From Xanthobacteraceae bacterium (GTDB lineage: Bacteria; Pseudomonadota; Alphaproteobacteria; Rhizobiales; Xanthobacteraceae), in NCBI GenBank assembly GCA_030041005.1, contig JASHOR010000131.1, forward strand, positions 124,001-188,000: 64,000 nucleotides of DNA, given 5' to 3'. The notes under the pieces are model-generated. The model ran no database searches. It saw only the letters and a program-made list of their open reading frames with translations, and had not been told where the DNA came from. The stretch's first letter is position 1. Each line of letters begins with the position of its first letter. The position numbers were made by a program, and so were the translations under genes. Positions 35,335 through 44,671 of this stretch are shown here, piece after piece.

Positions 35335-35889
35335 TTACCCTCTCCCCTTGTCGGAGAGGCTCGGCTTGGCCTCACCACCGTCTTCCACGGATGGCGAGGG
35401 TTCGATCATAATCCTTCCGGTGCCGAGATCGACCGCCGGCACGTTGATCTCGTTGAACGCGATCAGTTCCGTTTCGGCTTTTGCATCCAGCCGCACCTCG
35501 ATCAGATCGCCGGCGCCGAAATTATGGACCGCGACGACGGACCCCAGATGCCGGCCGGCGCGATCTACGGCGGCGAGGCCGATGAGATCGGCATGATAGA
35601 ACTCGCCGGGCTCTGCGATCTCGGGTAGCCGTTCGCGCGGCACGTAAAGCTTGAGGTTTGCCAATTGCGCGGCGGCCTCGCGATCGTGAATGCCTGCAAG
35701 CGTCGCCACGAAATGATCTTTGGCCGCGCGCAGAGATTCGATTTGCAGGACGCGGCCGTCGTCGGTTTCAAGCGGCCCGTAGGCGGCGACAGCCTCCGGT
35801 TCCGCGGTGAAAGAACGCAGACGGACTTCCCCGCGGACGCCGTGCGCGGCGCCGATTTGCCCGAGGCAGATGCGCGCGCCGCCGGCCAT
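35335..35889 (-). CDS. rimM: ribosome maturation factor RimM
   Basis: RimM helps 30S maturation and binds uS19. The 184-residue protein has the N-terminal beta-barrel signature [19 protein letters not shown] and a C-terminal PRC-barrel with [19 protein letters not shown] and [19 protein letters not shown]. The last 18 or so residues (after EPSPS) are Ser/Gly/Lys-rich and come from a CCTCTCCCC-rich stretch at the trmD boundary. The stop codon is one base before the trmD start region. Confidence 0.96.
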   Translation of the reverse strand: MAGGARICLGQIGAAHGVRGEVRLRSFTAEPEAVAAYGPLETDDGRVLQIESLRAAKDHFVATLAGIHDREAAAQLANLKLYVPRERLPEIAEPGEFYHADLIGLAAVDRAGRHLGSVVAVHNFGAGDLIEVRLDAKAETELIAFNEINVPAVDLGTGRIMIEPSPSVEDGGEAKPSLSDKGRG

Positions 35890-35901
35890 TGCGGACGCCG
35901 A

Positions 35902-36273
35902 TCAGGCGGCGGGCGCCGCCGCGGCGGCCGGAGTTGCGGCGGCAGCCGCCTTGGCGGCTTCTTCTTTCGCCTTGCGCTCCTTGCGCGGAACCGCCTTCTC
36001 GGGGTTGTTGCGTTTCGGCCGCTGCATGACGCCCGCGGCGTCGAGGAAGCGCATGACGCGATCCGACGGCTGCGCCCCCTTGGCGATCCAGGCTTTCGCC
36101 TTCTCCAGATCGAGTTTCAGCCGCTCGGTCTTTTCCTTCGGCAACAGCGGATTGAAATGACCCAGGCGCTCGATGAACCGCCCGTCGCGCGGTGAGCGGC
36201 TGTCGGCAACGACGATATGATAAAATGGCCGTTTCTTGGTGCCGGCGCGCGCCATACGGATGACCAGAGACAT
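35902..36273 (-). CDS. rpsP: 30S ribosomal protein S16
   Basis: bS16 core [20 protein letters not shown], then [20 protein letters not shown] and [20 protein letters not shown]. At 123 residues it is longer than the E. coli protein because of an Ala-rich C-terminal tail (after [10 protein letters not shown]), common in alphaproteobacteria. It follows ffh after 29 bases and precedes rimM by 12. Confidence 0.98.
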   Translation of the reverse strand: MSLVIRMARAGTKKRPFYHIVVADSRSPRDGRFIERLGHFNPLLPKEKTERLKLDLEKAKAWIAKGAQPSDRVMRFLDAAGVMQRPKRNNPEKAVPRKERKAKEEAAKAAAAATPAAAAAPAA

Positions 36274-36302
36274 TTGCTACCTTTCGTTGTGCTAAAAATC
36301 GA

Positions 36303-37844
36303 TCACTTCTTCTTGCCCGTTCCGGGCAAGCCTGGAAGTCCGGGAATCCTCGGCATTCCGCCTGGCAACCCGGGAAAAGTCGGCGGCAGGCCGGGCAGCT
36401 TCGGCGGCAGGCCGCCGGCTCCAGGCGCTCCCGGCGGCAGTCCGCCGCCCGGCATTTTCTTGGCGAACTCCGCCATCTGCTCCGCGCTCGGCATGCCGCC
36501 GCCGAAACCGAGCATGTTGGCAAGGCCGGCCATGGGTCCGCGCTTGGCGCCGCCCATCGCCTTCATCACGTCGGCCATGGTGCGATGCATTTTCAGAAGC
36601 CGGTTGATGTCTTCGGGCTTGGTCCCGGAGCCGGCGGCGATGCGGCGCTTGCGGCTGGCTTTGAGAATATCGGGATTGCGTCGCTCGGCCGGCGTCATCG
36701 AATCGATGATTGCCATCTGCCGGTTGAGCAGTTTTTCGTCGAGATTGCGCTCGGCGAGCTGGTTCTTGATCTTGGCGACACCGGGCAGCATCGCCATCAG
36801 TCCGGTCATGCCGCCCATGTTTTTCATCTGCGCAAGCTGCTCGCGTAGATCGGCAAGATCGAACGCGCCGCGGCGCATCTTCTCGGCGGCGCGGACGGCC
36901 TTCTCGGCGTCGATGGTTGTTGCCGCCTTTTCCACCAGCGAAATGATGTCGCCCATGCCGAGGATGCGGTCGGCAATGCGCTGCGGATAGAAATCCTCGA
37001 TGGCGTCGAGCTTCTCGCCGGTGCCGATGAGCTTGATCGGCTTGCCGGTGACAGCGCGCATGGACAGCGCGGCGCCGCCGCGGCCATCGCCGTCGACACG
37101 GGTGAGGACGATTCCGGTGATGTCGAGCCGCTCGTTGAACGCGCGGGCGAGATTGACGGCATCCTGGCCGGTGAGCGCATCGGCGACCAGCAATATTTCA
37201 TGCGGATTGGCAGTGCGGCGCACTTCCGCCACTTCGTTCATCAGCGCTTCGTCGAGCGTGATGCGGCCGGCGGTGTCGAGCAGCACCACATCGTAACCGC
37301 CGAGGCGTCCCGCCTGCTGGGCGCGGCCCGCGATCTGCACCGGGGTCTGACCGGCGACCACGGGCAGGGTATCGACGCTCACCTGCCTGCCCAGCACGGC
37401 GAGTTGCTCCATGGCCGCTGGACGGCGCGTGTCGAGCGACGCCATCAGCACCTTGCGCTTGGCAAGTTCGGTCAGGCGTTTGGCGATCTTCGCCGTGGTC
37501 GTGGTTTTGCCAGAGCCTTGCAGACCGACCATCATGATTGCCACCGGCGGTGCTGCATTCAGATCGATCGGCTGGGCGCTTGATCCCAAGGTCTCGATCA
37601 ACTGGTCGTGCACGATCTTGACGACCATCTGGCCGGGGGTGACCGACTTGATCACCTCCACGCCAATGGCGCGTTTCTTCACCTCCTCGCTGAACGCGCG
37701 CGCGACGTCGAGCGCTACGTCGGCTTCGATCAGGGCACGACGCACTTCGCGCAGAGCCGCGTCCACGTCGGACTCCGACAGCGCACCGCGACGGGTCAGG
37801 CGGTCGAGAATGCCGTTCAAACGCTCGGAGAGCGAGTCGAACAT
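36303..37844 (-). CDS. ffh: signal recognition particle protein Ffh
   Basis: Ffh binds signal sequences of nascent membrane proteins and docks with FtsY (43706-44671). In its 513 residues the N domain starts MFDSLSERLNGILDRLT; the GTPase domain shows GLQGSGKTTTTAKIA (G1, about 107), LLDTAGR (G3) and TRVDGDGRGGAAL; the methionine-rich M domain carries the RNA-binding RRNPDILKASRKRRIAAGSG segment near 385-405. A Pro/Gly/Leu-rich tail with PGLP repeats makes up the last 50 residues. The start at 37844 is the conserved one; upstream codons come from a palindromic repeat. Confidence 0.98.
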   Translation of the reverse strand: MFDSLSERLNGILDRLTRRGALSESDVDAALREVRRALIEADVALDVARAFSEEVKKRAIGVEVIKSVTPGQMVVKIVHDQLIETLGSSAQPIDLNAAPPVAIMMVGLQGSGKTTTTAKIAKRLTELAKRKVLMASLDTRRPAAMEQLAVLGRQVSVDTLPVVAGQTPVQIAGRAQQAGRLGGYDVVLLDTAGRITLDEALMNEVAEVRRTANPHEILLVADALTGQDAVNLARAFNERLDITGIVLTRVDGDGRGGAALSMRAVTGKPIKLIGTGEKLDAIEDFYPQRIADRILGMGDIISLVEKAATTIDAEKAVRAAEKMRRGAFDLADLREQLAQMKNMGGMTGLMAMLPGVAKIKNQLAERNLDEKLLNRQMAIIDSMTPAERRNPDILKASRKRRIAAGSGTKPEDINRLLKMHRTMADVMKAMGGAKRGPMAGLANMLGFGGGMPSAEQMAEFAKKMPGGGLPPGAPGAGGLPPKLPGLPPTFPGLPGGMPRIPGLPGLPGTGKKK

Positions 37845-37863
37845 CAATCGTCCTTCTTCATTC

Positions 37864-37942
37864 ATCATGCCCGGGCTTGACCCGGGCATCCATGCCGCCA
37901 ATCCGCCGCATGGATGCCGGATCAAGTCCGGCAACAACGAAG
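37864..37942. repeat. palindromic intergenic repeat upstream of ffh
   Basis: CATGCCCGGG (37866-37875) with CCCGGGCATCCATG (37879-37892), and CCATGC...GCATGG around 37889-37917, form nested palindromes. A second pair, TTGACCCGGG-like and GATCAAGTCCGG, extends to 37942. It lies in the shared 5' region of ffh and the metallo-hydrolase gene. Confidence 0.55.
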
Positions 37943-38115
37943 ACGCCCGAGGGCGCATCGCGCTGTCGGGCGTGGCCTCCGGTCTCTGCGGCCGGTCGGC
38001 GATCTGACAATAACGGTCTCTTGCGAGAGCGGCCGGAACATAGGTGCCGGCTTTGCCGCCGTCAACCGCGGCGCATTTGCCACGCGCCTCGCGCGCAGCG
38101 GTATAGTTCCGCCCC

Positions 38116-39099
38116 ATGTCGCGCTATTACCAAGGTCCGGCTTCCGACCATTTCGATGGCGAGCGGTTTTTCAACCCGCTGCGCACGCCGCCGCGCGGCC
38201 GGCGCGATCTGTTGCGTTGGCGCTTCGAACGGCGTGCCACCAGGACGAAATGGCCGGCCTGGGCGCCCTCGCCGTATGCCGACCGGCCGCCGGCGCGCGT
38301 CGGCGGCGCGGCCGTGCGCATATCCTATGTCGGCCATGCGAGTTTTCTCGTCCAGACTGCTGGTCTCAACCTGCTGCTCGACCCGGTCTGGTCGAAGCGT
38401 GCCTCGCCGTTCCGCTTCATCGGGCCGAAACGCGTCAACGACCCCGGCATCGCTTTTGCGGACCTGCCGCCGATCGACGCCGTGCTGGTGTCGCACGGCC
38501 ACTACGATCATCTCGATATCGCGACGCTGTCGCGGCTTGCCGCCAATCACCGGCCGCGCGTCATCACGCCGCTCGGCAACGATACGATCATGCGCCGCCG
38601 CGACAGCACAATTGCCGCCGAGGCCTACGATTGGGGCGATCGGATAATGCTCGACGACGCCATCGACGTAACGCTCATTCCCACGCAGCATTGGTCGGCG
38701 CGCAACTTGTCCGACCGCAACATGTCGCTGTGGGCCTCGTTCGTGATCGGGGCGCCGGCCGGGCGCATCTATTTCGTTGCCGATTCCGGTTACGGCGATG
38801 GCCGCAATTTTCACGCCGTGCGCGAGCGCCACGGCCCCCTGCGGCTCGCCATTCTGCCCATCGGAGCCTACGAGCCGCGCTGGTTCATGCGCGATCAGCA
38901 CATGAACCCGGCCGAATCGGTGCAGGCGTTTGTCGACTGCGGCGCGGAGTTTGCGCTTGGCCATCATTACGGCACGTTCCAGCTCACCGACGAGGCGATC
39001 GATGCGCCGCTTGACGCGCTGGGCGATGCGTTGCGCGCGGCCGGGATTGCCGCAGATCGCTTTTGTGCGCTGCGGCCCGGGCAGTTCTTGGAATTGTAA
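38116..39099 (+). CDS. MBL-fold metallo-hydrolase, NAPE-PLD/UlaG-like
   Basis: The 327-residue protein has the metallo-beta-lactamase metal motif SHGHYDHLDI (about residues 126-135), preceded by ISYVGHASFLVQTAGLNLLLDP, and later metal-binding histidine in IPTQHWSARN and aspartate in YFVADSGYGDG. The last His is in LGHHYGTFQLT. This pattern fits NAPE-phospholipase-D/UlaG-like hydrolases. The substrate is unknown. It has no signal peptide. It is divergent from ffh and convergent with the GyrI-like gene. Confidence 0.88.
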   Translation: MSRYYQGPASDHFDGERFFNPLRTPPRGRRDLLRWRFERRATRTKWPAWAPSPYADRPPARVGGAAVRISYVGHASFLVQTAGLNLLLDPVWSKRASPFRFIGPKRVNDPGIAFADLPPIDAVLVSHGHYDHLDIATLSRLAANHRPRVITPLGNDTIMRRRDSTIAAEAYDWGDRIMLDDAIDVTLIPTQHWSARNLSDRNMSLWASFVIGAPAGRIYFVADSGYGDGRNFHAVRERHGPLRLAILPIGAYEPRWFMRDQHMNPAESVQAFVDCGAEFALGHHYGTFQLTDEAIDAPLDALGDALRAAGIAADRFCALRPGQFLEL

Positions 39100-39110
39100 T
39101 TTGCCAGCGC

Positions 39111-39785
39111 TTAATTGATCAGCACCAACACGTTGACGACGAGATTCTTTTCATCGGCGCTGACCGGATCGGTCGCGTATTGCTCTATCAGCACGTTCTT
39201 GGACTGAAGCTGTCTCTCGTCCAGATAGTTCGTGATCGCTTCGTAAGTGTCGTCCAAAGACGCGTACGAACCGCGATGAACGAACTCGAGTGCATGGCCG
39301 TCCGGAGATTGGCCGACCGCGATGTCGCCCTGCGGCGGGTCTTTCGGCGGCTGGGTGACCGGAATTGCGGCTTCGTAATCGAAACCGCGATCGTCGGTCG
39401 CCAGAAAGATCGTCATGGGCGGGCCGCTCGATTTCAATCCTTGCTGGGCAATATAAGCCTCGACCTTTTTCAAGGAATTCCTGATCGTTGCGAAAGCATC
39501 GCCCCACGTTCCCGAGCCCTTGACGTAAATGATCGGCATCGCGGTGAGCGTGAGGTCCTTGCCGAAGGGGTCGGTCGGCTTGGTTTGGATGCCTTCAGCA
39601 GTCGGCTTTCTCGTCGCGGCCGGCGGGCTATCCGGCGTGGCGGCCGCGGGCGACGCGTTCGGCGGCGTGGCCGCGGTAGCGGTGGACGGGGTTTGTATGC
39701 CGGCCGAAGCTGCGGCGGCGAGGCCGATCGCCATGCCGATCAGCGCGCCTGCAATGCCGGTGCAGCGCGCAAAGCATAGAGACAT
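39111..39785 (-). CDS. probably exported GyrI-like effector-binding domain protein
   Basis: The 224-residue protein begins MSLCFARCTGIAGALIGMAI, a signal-peptide-like segment, followed by a Pro/Ala/Thr-rich linker (about residues 30-65). Residues 80-224 show the GyrI/AraC effector-binding fold: YVKGSGTWGDAFATIRNSL, ALEFVHRGSYASLDDTYEAI and IEQYATDPVSADEKNL. GyrI-like domains bind small hydrophobic ligands and are normally cytosolic, so an exported version is unusual. The start at 39785 is supported by GGGGGAAG; a frame from 39839 is less likely. Confidence 0.75.
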   Translation of the reverse strand: MSLCFARCTGIAGALIGMAIGLAAAASAGIQTPSTATAATPPNASPAAATPDSPPAATRKPTAEGIQTKPTDPFGKDLTLTAMPIIYVKGSGTWGDAFATIRNSLKKVEAYIAQQGLKSSGPPMTIFLATDDRGFDYEAAIPVTQPPKDPPQGDIAVGQSPDGHALEFVHRGSYASLDDTYEAITNYLDERQLQSKNVLIEQYATDPVSADEKNLVVNVLVLIN

Positions 39786-39937
39786 AAAGCTTCCCCCCGA
39801 ATGCGAACTGGCTCGCCGTGCTGCTCGTCCGCGTCGCAAATGATCTGACCGCCCGTCCGTCCCGCTTCGTCGGGCCAGATGCCACTGGCGGACTCTGGCC
39901 GAGTCCTCATATAAGTCGCCAGCATTCGGGCTTTATC

Positions 39938-40807
39938 ATGAGTACGCTCGGCAATCGCGACTTCGTCAAGATGAACGGCCTCGGCAACGAGATCGTGATC
40001 GTTGACTTGCGGCGCACGCCGAGCCCGATCGGCGCGGCGGAGGCCCGCGGGGCGGCCCTCCAGGAGCCCTACGACCAGTTGATGGCGCTTTACCCGGCGC
40101 GAAGCGGCGCCGATGCCTCGATCTGCATCTATAACAACGACGGATCGGAAGCCGGCGCCTGTGGCAACGGCATGCGCTGTGTCGCCGCTCTTGTCAGCCG
40201 CGAAACCGGCAAGGGCAGGCTCGTGTTCGAAACGGCGGCCGGCGCCATCGCCTGCTGGGATGCCGGCGGAGGCCTGTTCACGGTCGATATGGGGCCGCCC
40301 CGTTTTCGCTGGGACGAGATTCCGCTAGCCGAGGAATTCGCCGACACGCGCCGAATTGAACTCGAAGTCGGACCCCGCGGCGCGCCAATACTGCATTCGC
40401 CATCCGTCGTCAGCATGGGCAATCCCCATGCAATCTTTTGGGTGGACGATCCTGGCGCTTACGATCTCGCCAAGATCGGTCCACTGCTCGAGCATCATCC
40501 GCTGTTTCCGCAGCGCGCCAATATCACGCTCGCCGCGACGCCAGCGCGCGACCATTTGGTGATCCGCACCTGGGAACGCGGTGCCGGCCTTACGAAAGCC
40601 TGCGGCTCGGCCGCCTGTGCCGCCGCAGTTGCCGCCGCGCGCCTGCGTCGCACCGCTCGCAAGGTGACGGTCACGCTGCCGGGCGGCGACCTCGCCATCG
40701 AATGGCGCGACGGCGACGACCACGTGCTGATGACCGGCCCGGTGGAGTACGAGCACGAGGGCCGTTTCGACGCGACGTTGCTGGCCGATGCGGGAGCGGC
40801 GTCGTGA
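39938..40807 (+). CDS. dapF: diaminopimelate epimerase
   Basis: DapF converts LL- to meso-diaminopimelate for lysine and peptidoglycan synthesis. The 289-residue protein has both catalytic cysteines in their motifs: [16 protein letters not shown] (about residues 65-80) and [14 protein letters not shown] (about 213-226), plus [12 protein letters not shown] near the start. It overlaps the mtaB start by four bases (GTGA), so the two are co-translated. Confidence 0.96.
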   Translation: MSTLGNRDFVKMNGLGNEIVIVDLRRTPSPIGAAEARGAALQEPYDQLMALYPARSGADASICIYNNDGSEAGACGNGMRCVAALVSRETGKGRLVFETAAGAIACWDAGGGLFTVDMGPPRFRWDEIPLAEEFADTRRIELEVGPRGAPILHSPSVVSMGNPHAIFWVDDPGAYDLAKIGPLLEHHPLFPQRANITLAATPARDHLVIRTWERGAGLTKACGSAACAAAVAAARLRRTARKVTVTLPGGDLAIEWRDGDDHVLMTGPVEYEHEGRFDATLLADAGAAS

Positions 40808-42060
40808 GCGTCGAAATCGTCACTTTCGGCTGCCGGCTCAACGCCGCCGAATCGGAAGTCATCCGTCGCCATGCGCAGGCCGCGGGCCTCTCCGATACCG
40901 TCGTGGTCAACACCTGCGCAGTGACGGCGGAGGCGGTGCGTCAGGCACGCCAATCGATTCGCGCGCTCCGCCGCGAGCGCCGTCAGGCAAAAATCGTCGT
41001 CAGCGGCTGCGCGGCACAGACCGAGCCGCAGGCGTTTGCCGCCATGCCCGAGGTCGATCGCGTGCTCGGCAATGCGGAAAAGTTGCATCCCGGCGCCTGG
41101 GCGGACACCCGCAATGCGCTCGCGCAGGCGAACGGGCCGAAGGCTGCGGTCGGCGACATCATGGCAGTCCAACAGGCGACCGCGCATCTGATCGACGCTT
41201 TTTCGGGCCGCAGCCGCGCCTTCGTGCAGGTGCAGAACGGCTGCGATCATCGCTGCACGTTCTGCGTCATTCCGTTCGGCCGCGGCAATTCGCGCTCGGT
41301 GCCGGTCGACGCGGTGGTTGATGACGTGCGCCGCCTTGTCGCCAACGATTATCGCGAGGTCGTGCTCACCGGCGTCGACATCACGAGCTACGGCGCCGAT
41401 CTTCCCGGCACGCCCAAGCTTGGCACGCTCGTCAAGACGATCCTCAAGCGCGTGCCGGAACTGACGCGGCTGCGACTTTCATCGATCGATTCCGTCGAAG
41501 TCGATGGCGATCTGTTCGATGCATTGGCCTCCGACGAGCGGCTGATGCCGCACCTGCACCTGTCGCTGCAATCGGGCGACGATCTCGTTCTCAAGCGCAT
41601 GAAGCGGCGGCATTTGCGCGCCGATGCGATTGCGTTCTGCAACACGGTCCGCCGCTTGCGGCCGGACGTGGCGTTTGGCGCCGACATGATCGCCGGCTTC
41701 CCGACCGAGACCGAAGCGATGTTTCGCAACTCGCTCGATCTCGTCGACCAATGCGGCTTGGCGCAACTGCATGTGTTTCCATTTTCGCCGCGGCCGGGCA
41801 CGCCCGCCGCACGCATGCCGCAGGTCGCCCGCGAGACCGTCAAAGACCGCGCCCGACGGTTGCGCGAGCGCGGCGCGCTGGCCTTGACCCGTCATCTCGA
41901 CGCCGAGATCGGGGCCACGCGGCGCGTGCTCGTCGAAGCGGGCGACATCGGCCGTACCGAGCAGTTCATAAGGGTCATGCTGTCGCGCCCGGCTGAGCCG
42001 GGCCGGATCGTCGCGCTGACGATCGCTGCGCACGACGGCAGACAATTGCTGGCGGCGTGA
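40804..42060 (+). CDS. mtaB: tRNA t6A37 methylthiotransferase MtaB-type
   Basis: A 418-residue radical-SAM methylthiotransferase. The N-terminal UPF0004 domain contributes cysteines in [22 protein letters not shown] and [11 protein letters not shown]; the radical-SAM CxxxCxxC motif is CDHRCTFC (about residue 144). A TRAM-like end is short. MtaB adds a methylthio group to t6A37 in tRNA; the closely related MiaB acts on i6A37. The GTG start overlapping dapF is chosen because it begins at the conserved [10 protein letters not shown]. Confidence 0.94.
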   Translation: MSVEIVTFGCRLNAAESEVIRRHAQAAGLSDTVVVNTCAVTAEAVRQARQSIRALRRERRQAKIVVSGCAAQTEPQAFAAMPEVDRVLGNAEKLHPGAWADTRNALAQANGPKAAVGDIMAVQQATAHLIDAFSGRSRAFVQVQNGCDHRCTFCVIPFGRGNSRSVPVDAVVDDVRRLVANDYREVVLTGVDITSYGADLPGTPKLGTLVKTILKRVPELTRLRLSSIDSVEVDGDLFDALASDERLMPHLHLSLQSGDDLVLKRMKRRHLRADAIAFCNTVRRLRPDVAFGADMIAGFPTETEAMFRNSLDLVDQCGLAQLHVFPFSPRPGTPAARMPQVARETVKDRARRLRERGALALTRHLDAEIGATRRVLVEAGDIGRTEQFIRVMLSRPAEPGRIVALTIAAHDGRQLLAA

Positions 42061-42090
42061 AGTAAACTCGCGCCGGATAGGAGACCGCCG

Positions 42091-42723
42091 ATGGACGAGG
42101 TAGGGCAGGACCATACGATCGCGACGACCGCGCAGCTTGAGCAACTGTATTCCGATGCGCCCTATGGTCCCGCGGTGTTCAAGGAAACCGACCACATCTC
42201 GCCGCAATATCGCAAGCTGATCGAAGCCGCGCCGTTCTGCGTGGTGGCCACCTGCGGTCCCGAGGGTCTCGACTGCTCGCCGCGCGGCGACCCGCCCGGC
42301 TTCGTGCGCGTCGTCGACGAGCACACGCTGGTCATACCCGACCGCCGTGGCAACAACCGTATCGATTCGCTGCGCAACCTCGTCCGCGACCCCCGCGTCT
42401 CCCTTTTGTTTCTGATACCAGGCGTCGGCGAGACCATGCGCGTCAACGGCCACGCCAGAATTTCGAGCGATCCGAAGCTGACGGAAAGCTTCGCGATGAA
42501 CGGCAAGGTGCCGAAATGCGTGCTGATCGTCACCGTCGAGCGCGCCTACTTCCAGTGCACCAAGGCGATCATCCGCTCGAAATTGTGGGACCCCGCGAGC
42601 AGAGTCGATCGCAAGACCTTGCCGACCCCCGGCTCGATTCTCGCCGAGCTGACCGAGGGCAAAATGGGCGGGCCGGAGCACGACCGGCGGGCGCCTGAGC
42701 GCATCAAAGAGACGATTTATTGA
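42091..42723 (+). CDS. pyridoxamine 5'-phosphate oxidase family protein
   Basis: The 210-residue flavin-binding split-barrel protein has HISPQYRKLIEAAPFCVVAT, DCSPRGDPPGFVRVVDEHTL and PDRRGNNRIDSLRNLVRDPR, typical of the MSMEG_1061-like FMN-dependent PPOX group. Substrate is unknown; members reduce or bind F420/FMN-linked compounds. AGGAG lies about eight bases before the ATG. It ends inside a palindromic repeat that also encodes the tail of the convergent rluA-type gene. Confidence 0.85.
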   Translation: MDEVGQDHTIATTAQLEQLYSDAPYGPAVFKETDHISPQYRKLIEAAPFCVVATCGPEGLDCSPRGDPPGFVRVVDEHTLVIPDRRGNNRIDSLRNLVRDPRVSLLFLIPGVGETMRVNGHARISSDPKLTESFAMNGKVPKCVLIVTVERAYFQCTKAIIRSKLWDPASRVDRKTLPTPGSILAELTEGKMGGPEHDRRAPERIKETIY

Positions 42724-42725
42724 TT

Positions 42726-42785
42726 CGTCATTCCGGATCGCGCGAAGCGCGCGCTCCCTCGCTTCGCTCGGGTTCCGGAATGACG
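42726..42785. repeat. palindromic repeat between the PPOX and RluA genes
   Basis: CGTCATTCCGGA (42726-42737) pairs perfectly with TCCGGAATGACG (42774-42785). Inside are GCGCGAAGCGCGC and CTCGCTTCGCTCG palindromes. The arms match the 6632-6672 element, so both belong to one dispersed family. The element also provides the last codons of the RluA gene. Confidence 0.7.
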
Positions 42786-43645
42786 CGCGGCGGAAGTTCC
42801 CGGTCCTCACCCCGCCACCCGCACGCTGCCAGTCGCTCGCGCATGCGCTCGGGCACCGGTGCAACAACGGTGATTGGTGCCCGGTTCTTGTACAGTGGTA
42901 CGACAATTTCGCGCGCGTGAAGCTGCAGTCCCGGGCCGCCGCTCCGCGGCGCATCGCCGTAGATCGCGTCGCCCACGATCGGCCAGCCCATTTCGGCGCA
43001 ATGGACCCGCAGTTGATGCGTGCGCCCGGTCAACGGTTCGAGCGCGAGCCAGGTGAATCGGTGTGCGGGCGCGACGATCGCTCGGCTGGTTCCCTCCCCC
43101 GTTGAGGGGGAGGGATAGGGAGGGTGGTTTTGTTCTCTGCGTATGGAATTTACCACCCTCGCGTCGCCTTCGGCGGCGGCCTCCCCCTCAGTGGGTGAGG
43201 CGATTGAATCTTGCTTTTCGGACCGACGGCCCAAGACCTTCCACCTCGTCACAGCCGGCTGACCGGAAGGATCGGGCTTCATCCACCAGCCGCGCGTGGC
43301 GTCGAGCCGGCCGAGCGGCAACTCGATCGTGCCTTGCTCGGCGTCGGGACCGCCCTCGACGACCGCCCAATAAATCTTCGTGACCGCGCTGCTTTTGAAC
43401 AGGCGGCCGAGTTGCGCCAGTGCCTTGCGATGACGGCCGAGGACGAGACAGCCGGATGTGTCGCGGTCGAGCCGGTGGGCAAGCGCCGGCGGCCGCGGCA
43501 GGCCGAAGCGCAACGCATCGAAATGGTCTTCGAGGCTTTCGCCGCCTTTGGGGCCGCGATGCACGGCCAAGCCCGCCGGTTTATCGATCACCAGCATCAG
43601 CCCGTCGCGGTAGAGCAGCCGCGACACCATCTCCTGAGGCGTCAT
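42728..43645 (-). CDS. RluA-family 23S rRNA/tRNA pseudouridine synthase with repeat-derived insert
   Basis: A 305-residue pseudouridine synthase. The catalytic aspartate is residue 60 in HRLDRDTSG, preceded by VIDKPAGLAVHRG, and followed by the conserved PLTGRTHQLRVHCA and WPIVGDAIYGD. Residues 142-187 (SEKQDSIASPTEGE ... SPSTGEG) interrupt the fold between WKVLGRR and SRAIVAPAHRF and are encoded by a palindromic repeat; residues 281-305 are encoded by another. The gene is uninterrupted in frame and so may still be functional. Exact target (rRNA or tRNA) cannot be told. ATG 43645 is the likely start; residue 6 is a second possibility. Confidence 0.93.
   Translation of the reverse strand: MTPQEMVSRLLYRDGLMLVIDKPAGLAVHRGPKGGESLEDHFDALRFGLPRPPALAHRLDRDTSGCLVLGRHRKALAQLGRLFKSSAVTKIYWAVVEGGPDAEQGTIELPLGRLDATRGWWMKPDPSGQPAVTRWKVLGRRSEKQDSIASPTEGEAAAEGDARVVNSIRREQNHPPYPSPSTGEGTSRAIVAPAHRFTWLALEPLTGRTHQLRVHCAEMGWPIVGDAIYGDAPRSGGPGLQLHAREIVVPLYKNRAPITVVAPVPERMRERLAACGWRGEDRELPPRVIPEPERSEGARASRDPE
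43085..43205. repeat. palindromic repeat inserted in the rluA-type coding region
   Basis: Three inverted repeats follow each other: CCCTCCCCC (43092-43100) with GGGGGAGGG (43106-43114); AGGGTGGT (43121-43128) with ACCACCCT (43152-43159); and GCCTCCCCCTCAGTGGGTGAGGC near 43179-43202. They keep the reading frame open through the gene and encode the non-conserved insert of the pseudouridine synthase. Confidence 0.75.
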
Positions 43646-43705
43646 GGTTGTGTACCTTGACGAAACCGCTATCACGGGCACTGCAAGAGCGACAGCTTGG
43701 CTGCA

Positions 43706-44671
43706 ATGACCGATCCCCCGACAGAGACCGGGAACTCGACGGAAAGCCAGAAGAAGACCTGGTGGACACGCCTCACCGGCGGTCTGCGGCGCAGTTCGTC
43801 GGCGCTCGGCAGCGCGATCTCCGATCTCGTTTCCAAGCGCAAGCTCGACGCCGAAACCATCGCCGAAATCGAGGACGTGCTGATCCGTGCCGACCTCGGA
43901 GTGCAGACGGCGGATCGGATCGCCGCCGCGTTGCGCGAGGGACGCTACGACGCGGCCATATCGGCGGATGAGGTGAAGGCCGTTGTGGCGGCGGAGGTGG
44001 CCAAGGCACTGGCGCCGGTCGCGCGGCCGTTGGCCATCGAGACGACGAAAAAGCCGTTCGTCATTCTGGTGGTCGGCGTCAACGGTTCCGGCAAGACCAC
44101 GACGATCGGCAAGCTGGCGGCCAGGTTTCGCGCTGAAGGGCGCCAGGTGATGATGGCGGCCGGGGATACGTTCCGCGCCGCCGCCATCGATCAGCTCAGG
44201 ATCTGGGCGACGCGCACCGACGCCGAGCTTATGGCGCGCGAGGCGGGCGCCGACGCGGCCGGATTGGTGTTCGACGCTGTTGCCGCGGCGAAACAGCGTG
44301 GCGTAGACGTGCTGTTGATCGACACCGCGGGGCGGCTGCAGAACCGCTCCGAGCTGATGAACGAATTGGAGAAAGTGCTGCGCGTGATGAAGAAGGTCGA
44401 TGCTTCGGCGCCGCATGCTGTATTGCTGGTGCTCGACGCCACCGTTGGACAGAACGCCTTGTCGCAGGTCGAGATATTCCAGAAGACGGCCGGCGTCACC
44501 GGGCTGGTCATGACCAAGCTCGATGGCACCGCGCGCGGCGGCATCCTGGTTGCGCTGGCGGCACGATTCAAACTTCCGGTGCATTTCATCGGCGTCGGCG
44601 AGAACGTCGAAGATTTGGCGCCTTTCTCGGAGCGCGATTTTGGCCGCGCCATCGCCGGGCTCAACGAATAA
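43706..44671 (+). CDS. ftsY: signal recognition particle receptor FtsY
   Basis: FtsY is the membrane-associated receptor for Ffh-ribosome complexes. The 321-residue protein has a short acidic/Ser-rich N-terminus, then the NG domain: [15 protein letters not shown] (G1, about residue 118), [22 protein letters not shown] (G3) and [10 protein letters not shown] (G4 with DG). The lack of a long acidic A domain is common in alphaproteobacteria. ATG 43706 follows a weak site. It lies upstream of yciB. Confidence 0.96.
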   Translation: MTDPPTETGNSTESQKKTWWTRLTGGLRRSSSALGSAISDLVSKRKLDAETIAEIEDVLIRADLGVQTADRIAAALREGRYDAAISADEVKAVVAAEVAKALAPVARPLAIETTKKPFVILVVGVNGSGKTTTIGKLAARFRAEGRQVMMAAGDTFRAAAIDQLRIWATRTDAELMAREAGADAAGLVFDAVAAAKQRGVDVLLIDTAGRLQNRSELMNELEKVLRVMKKVDASAPHAVLLVLDATVGQNALSQVEIFQKTAGVTGLVMTKLDGTARGGILVALAARFKLPVHFIGVGENVEDLAPFSERDFGRAIAGLNE

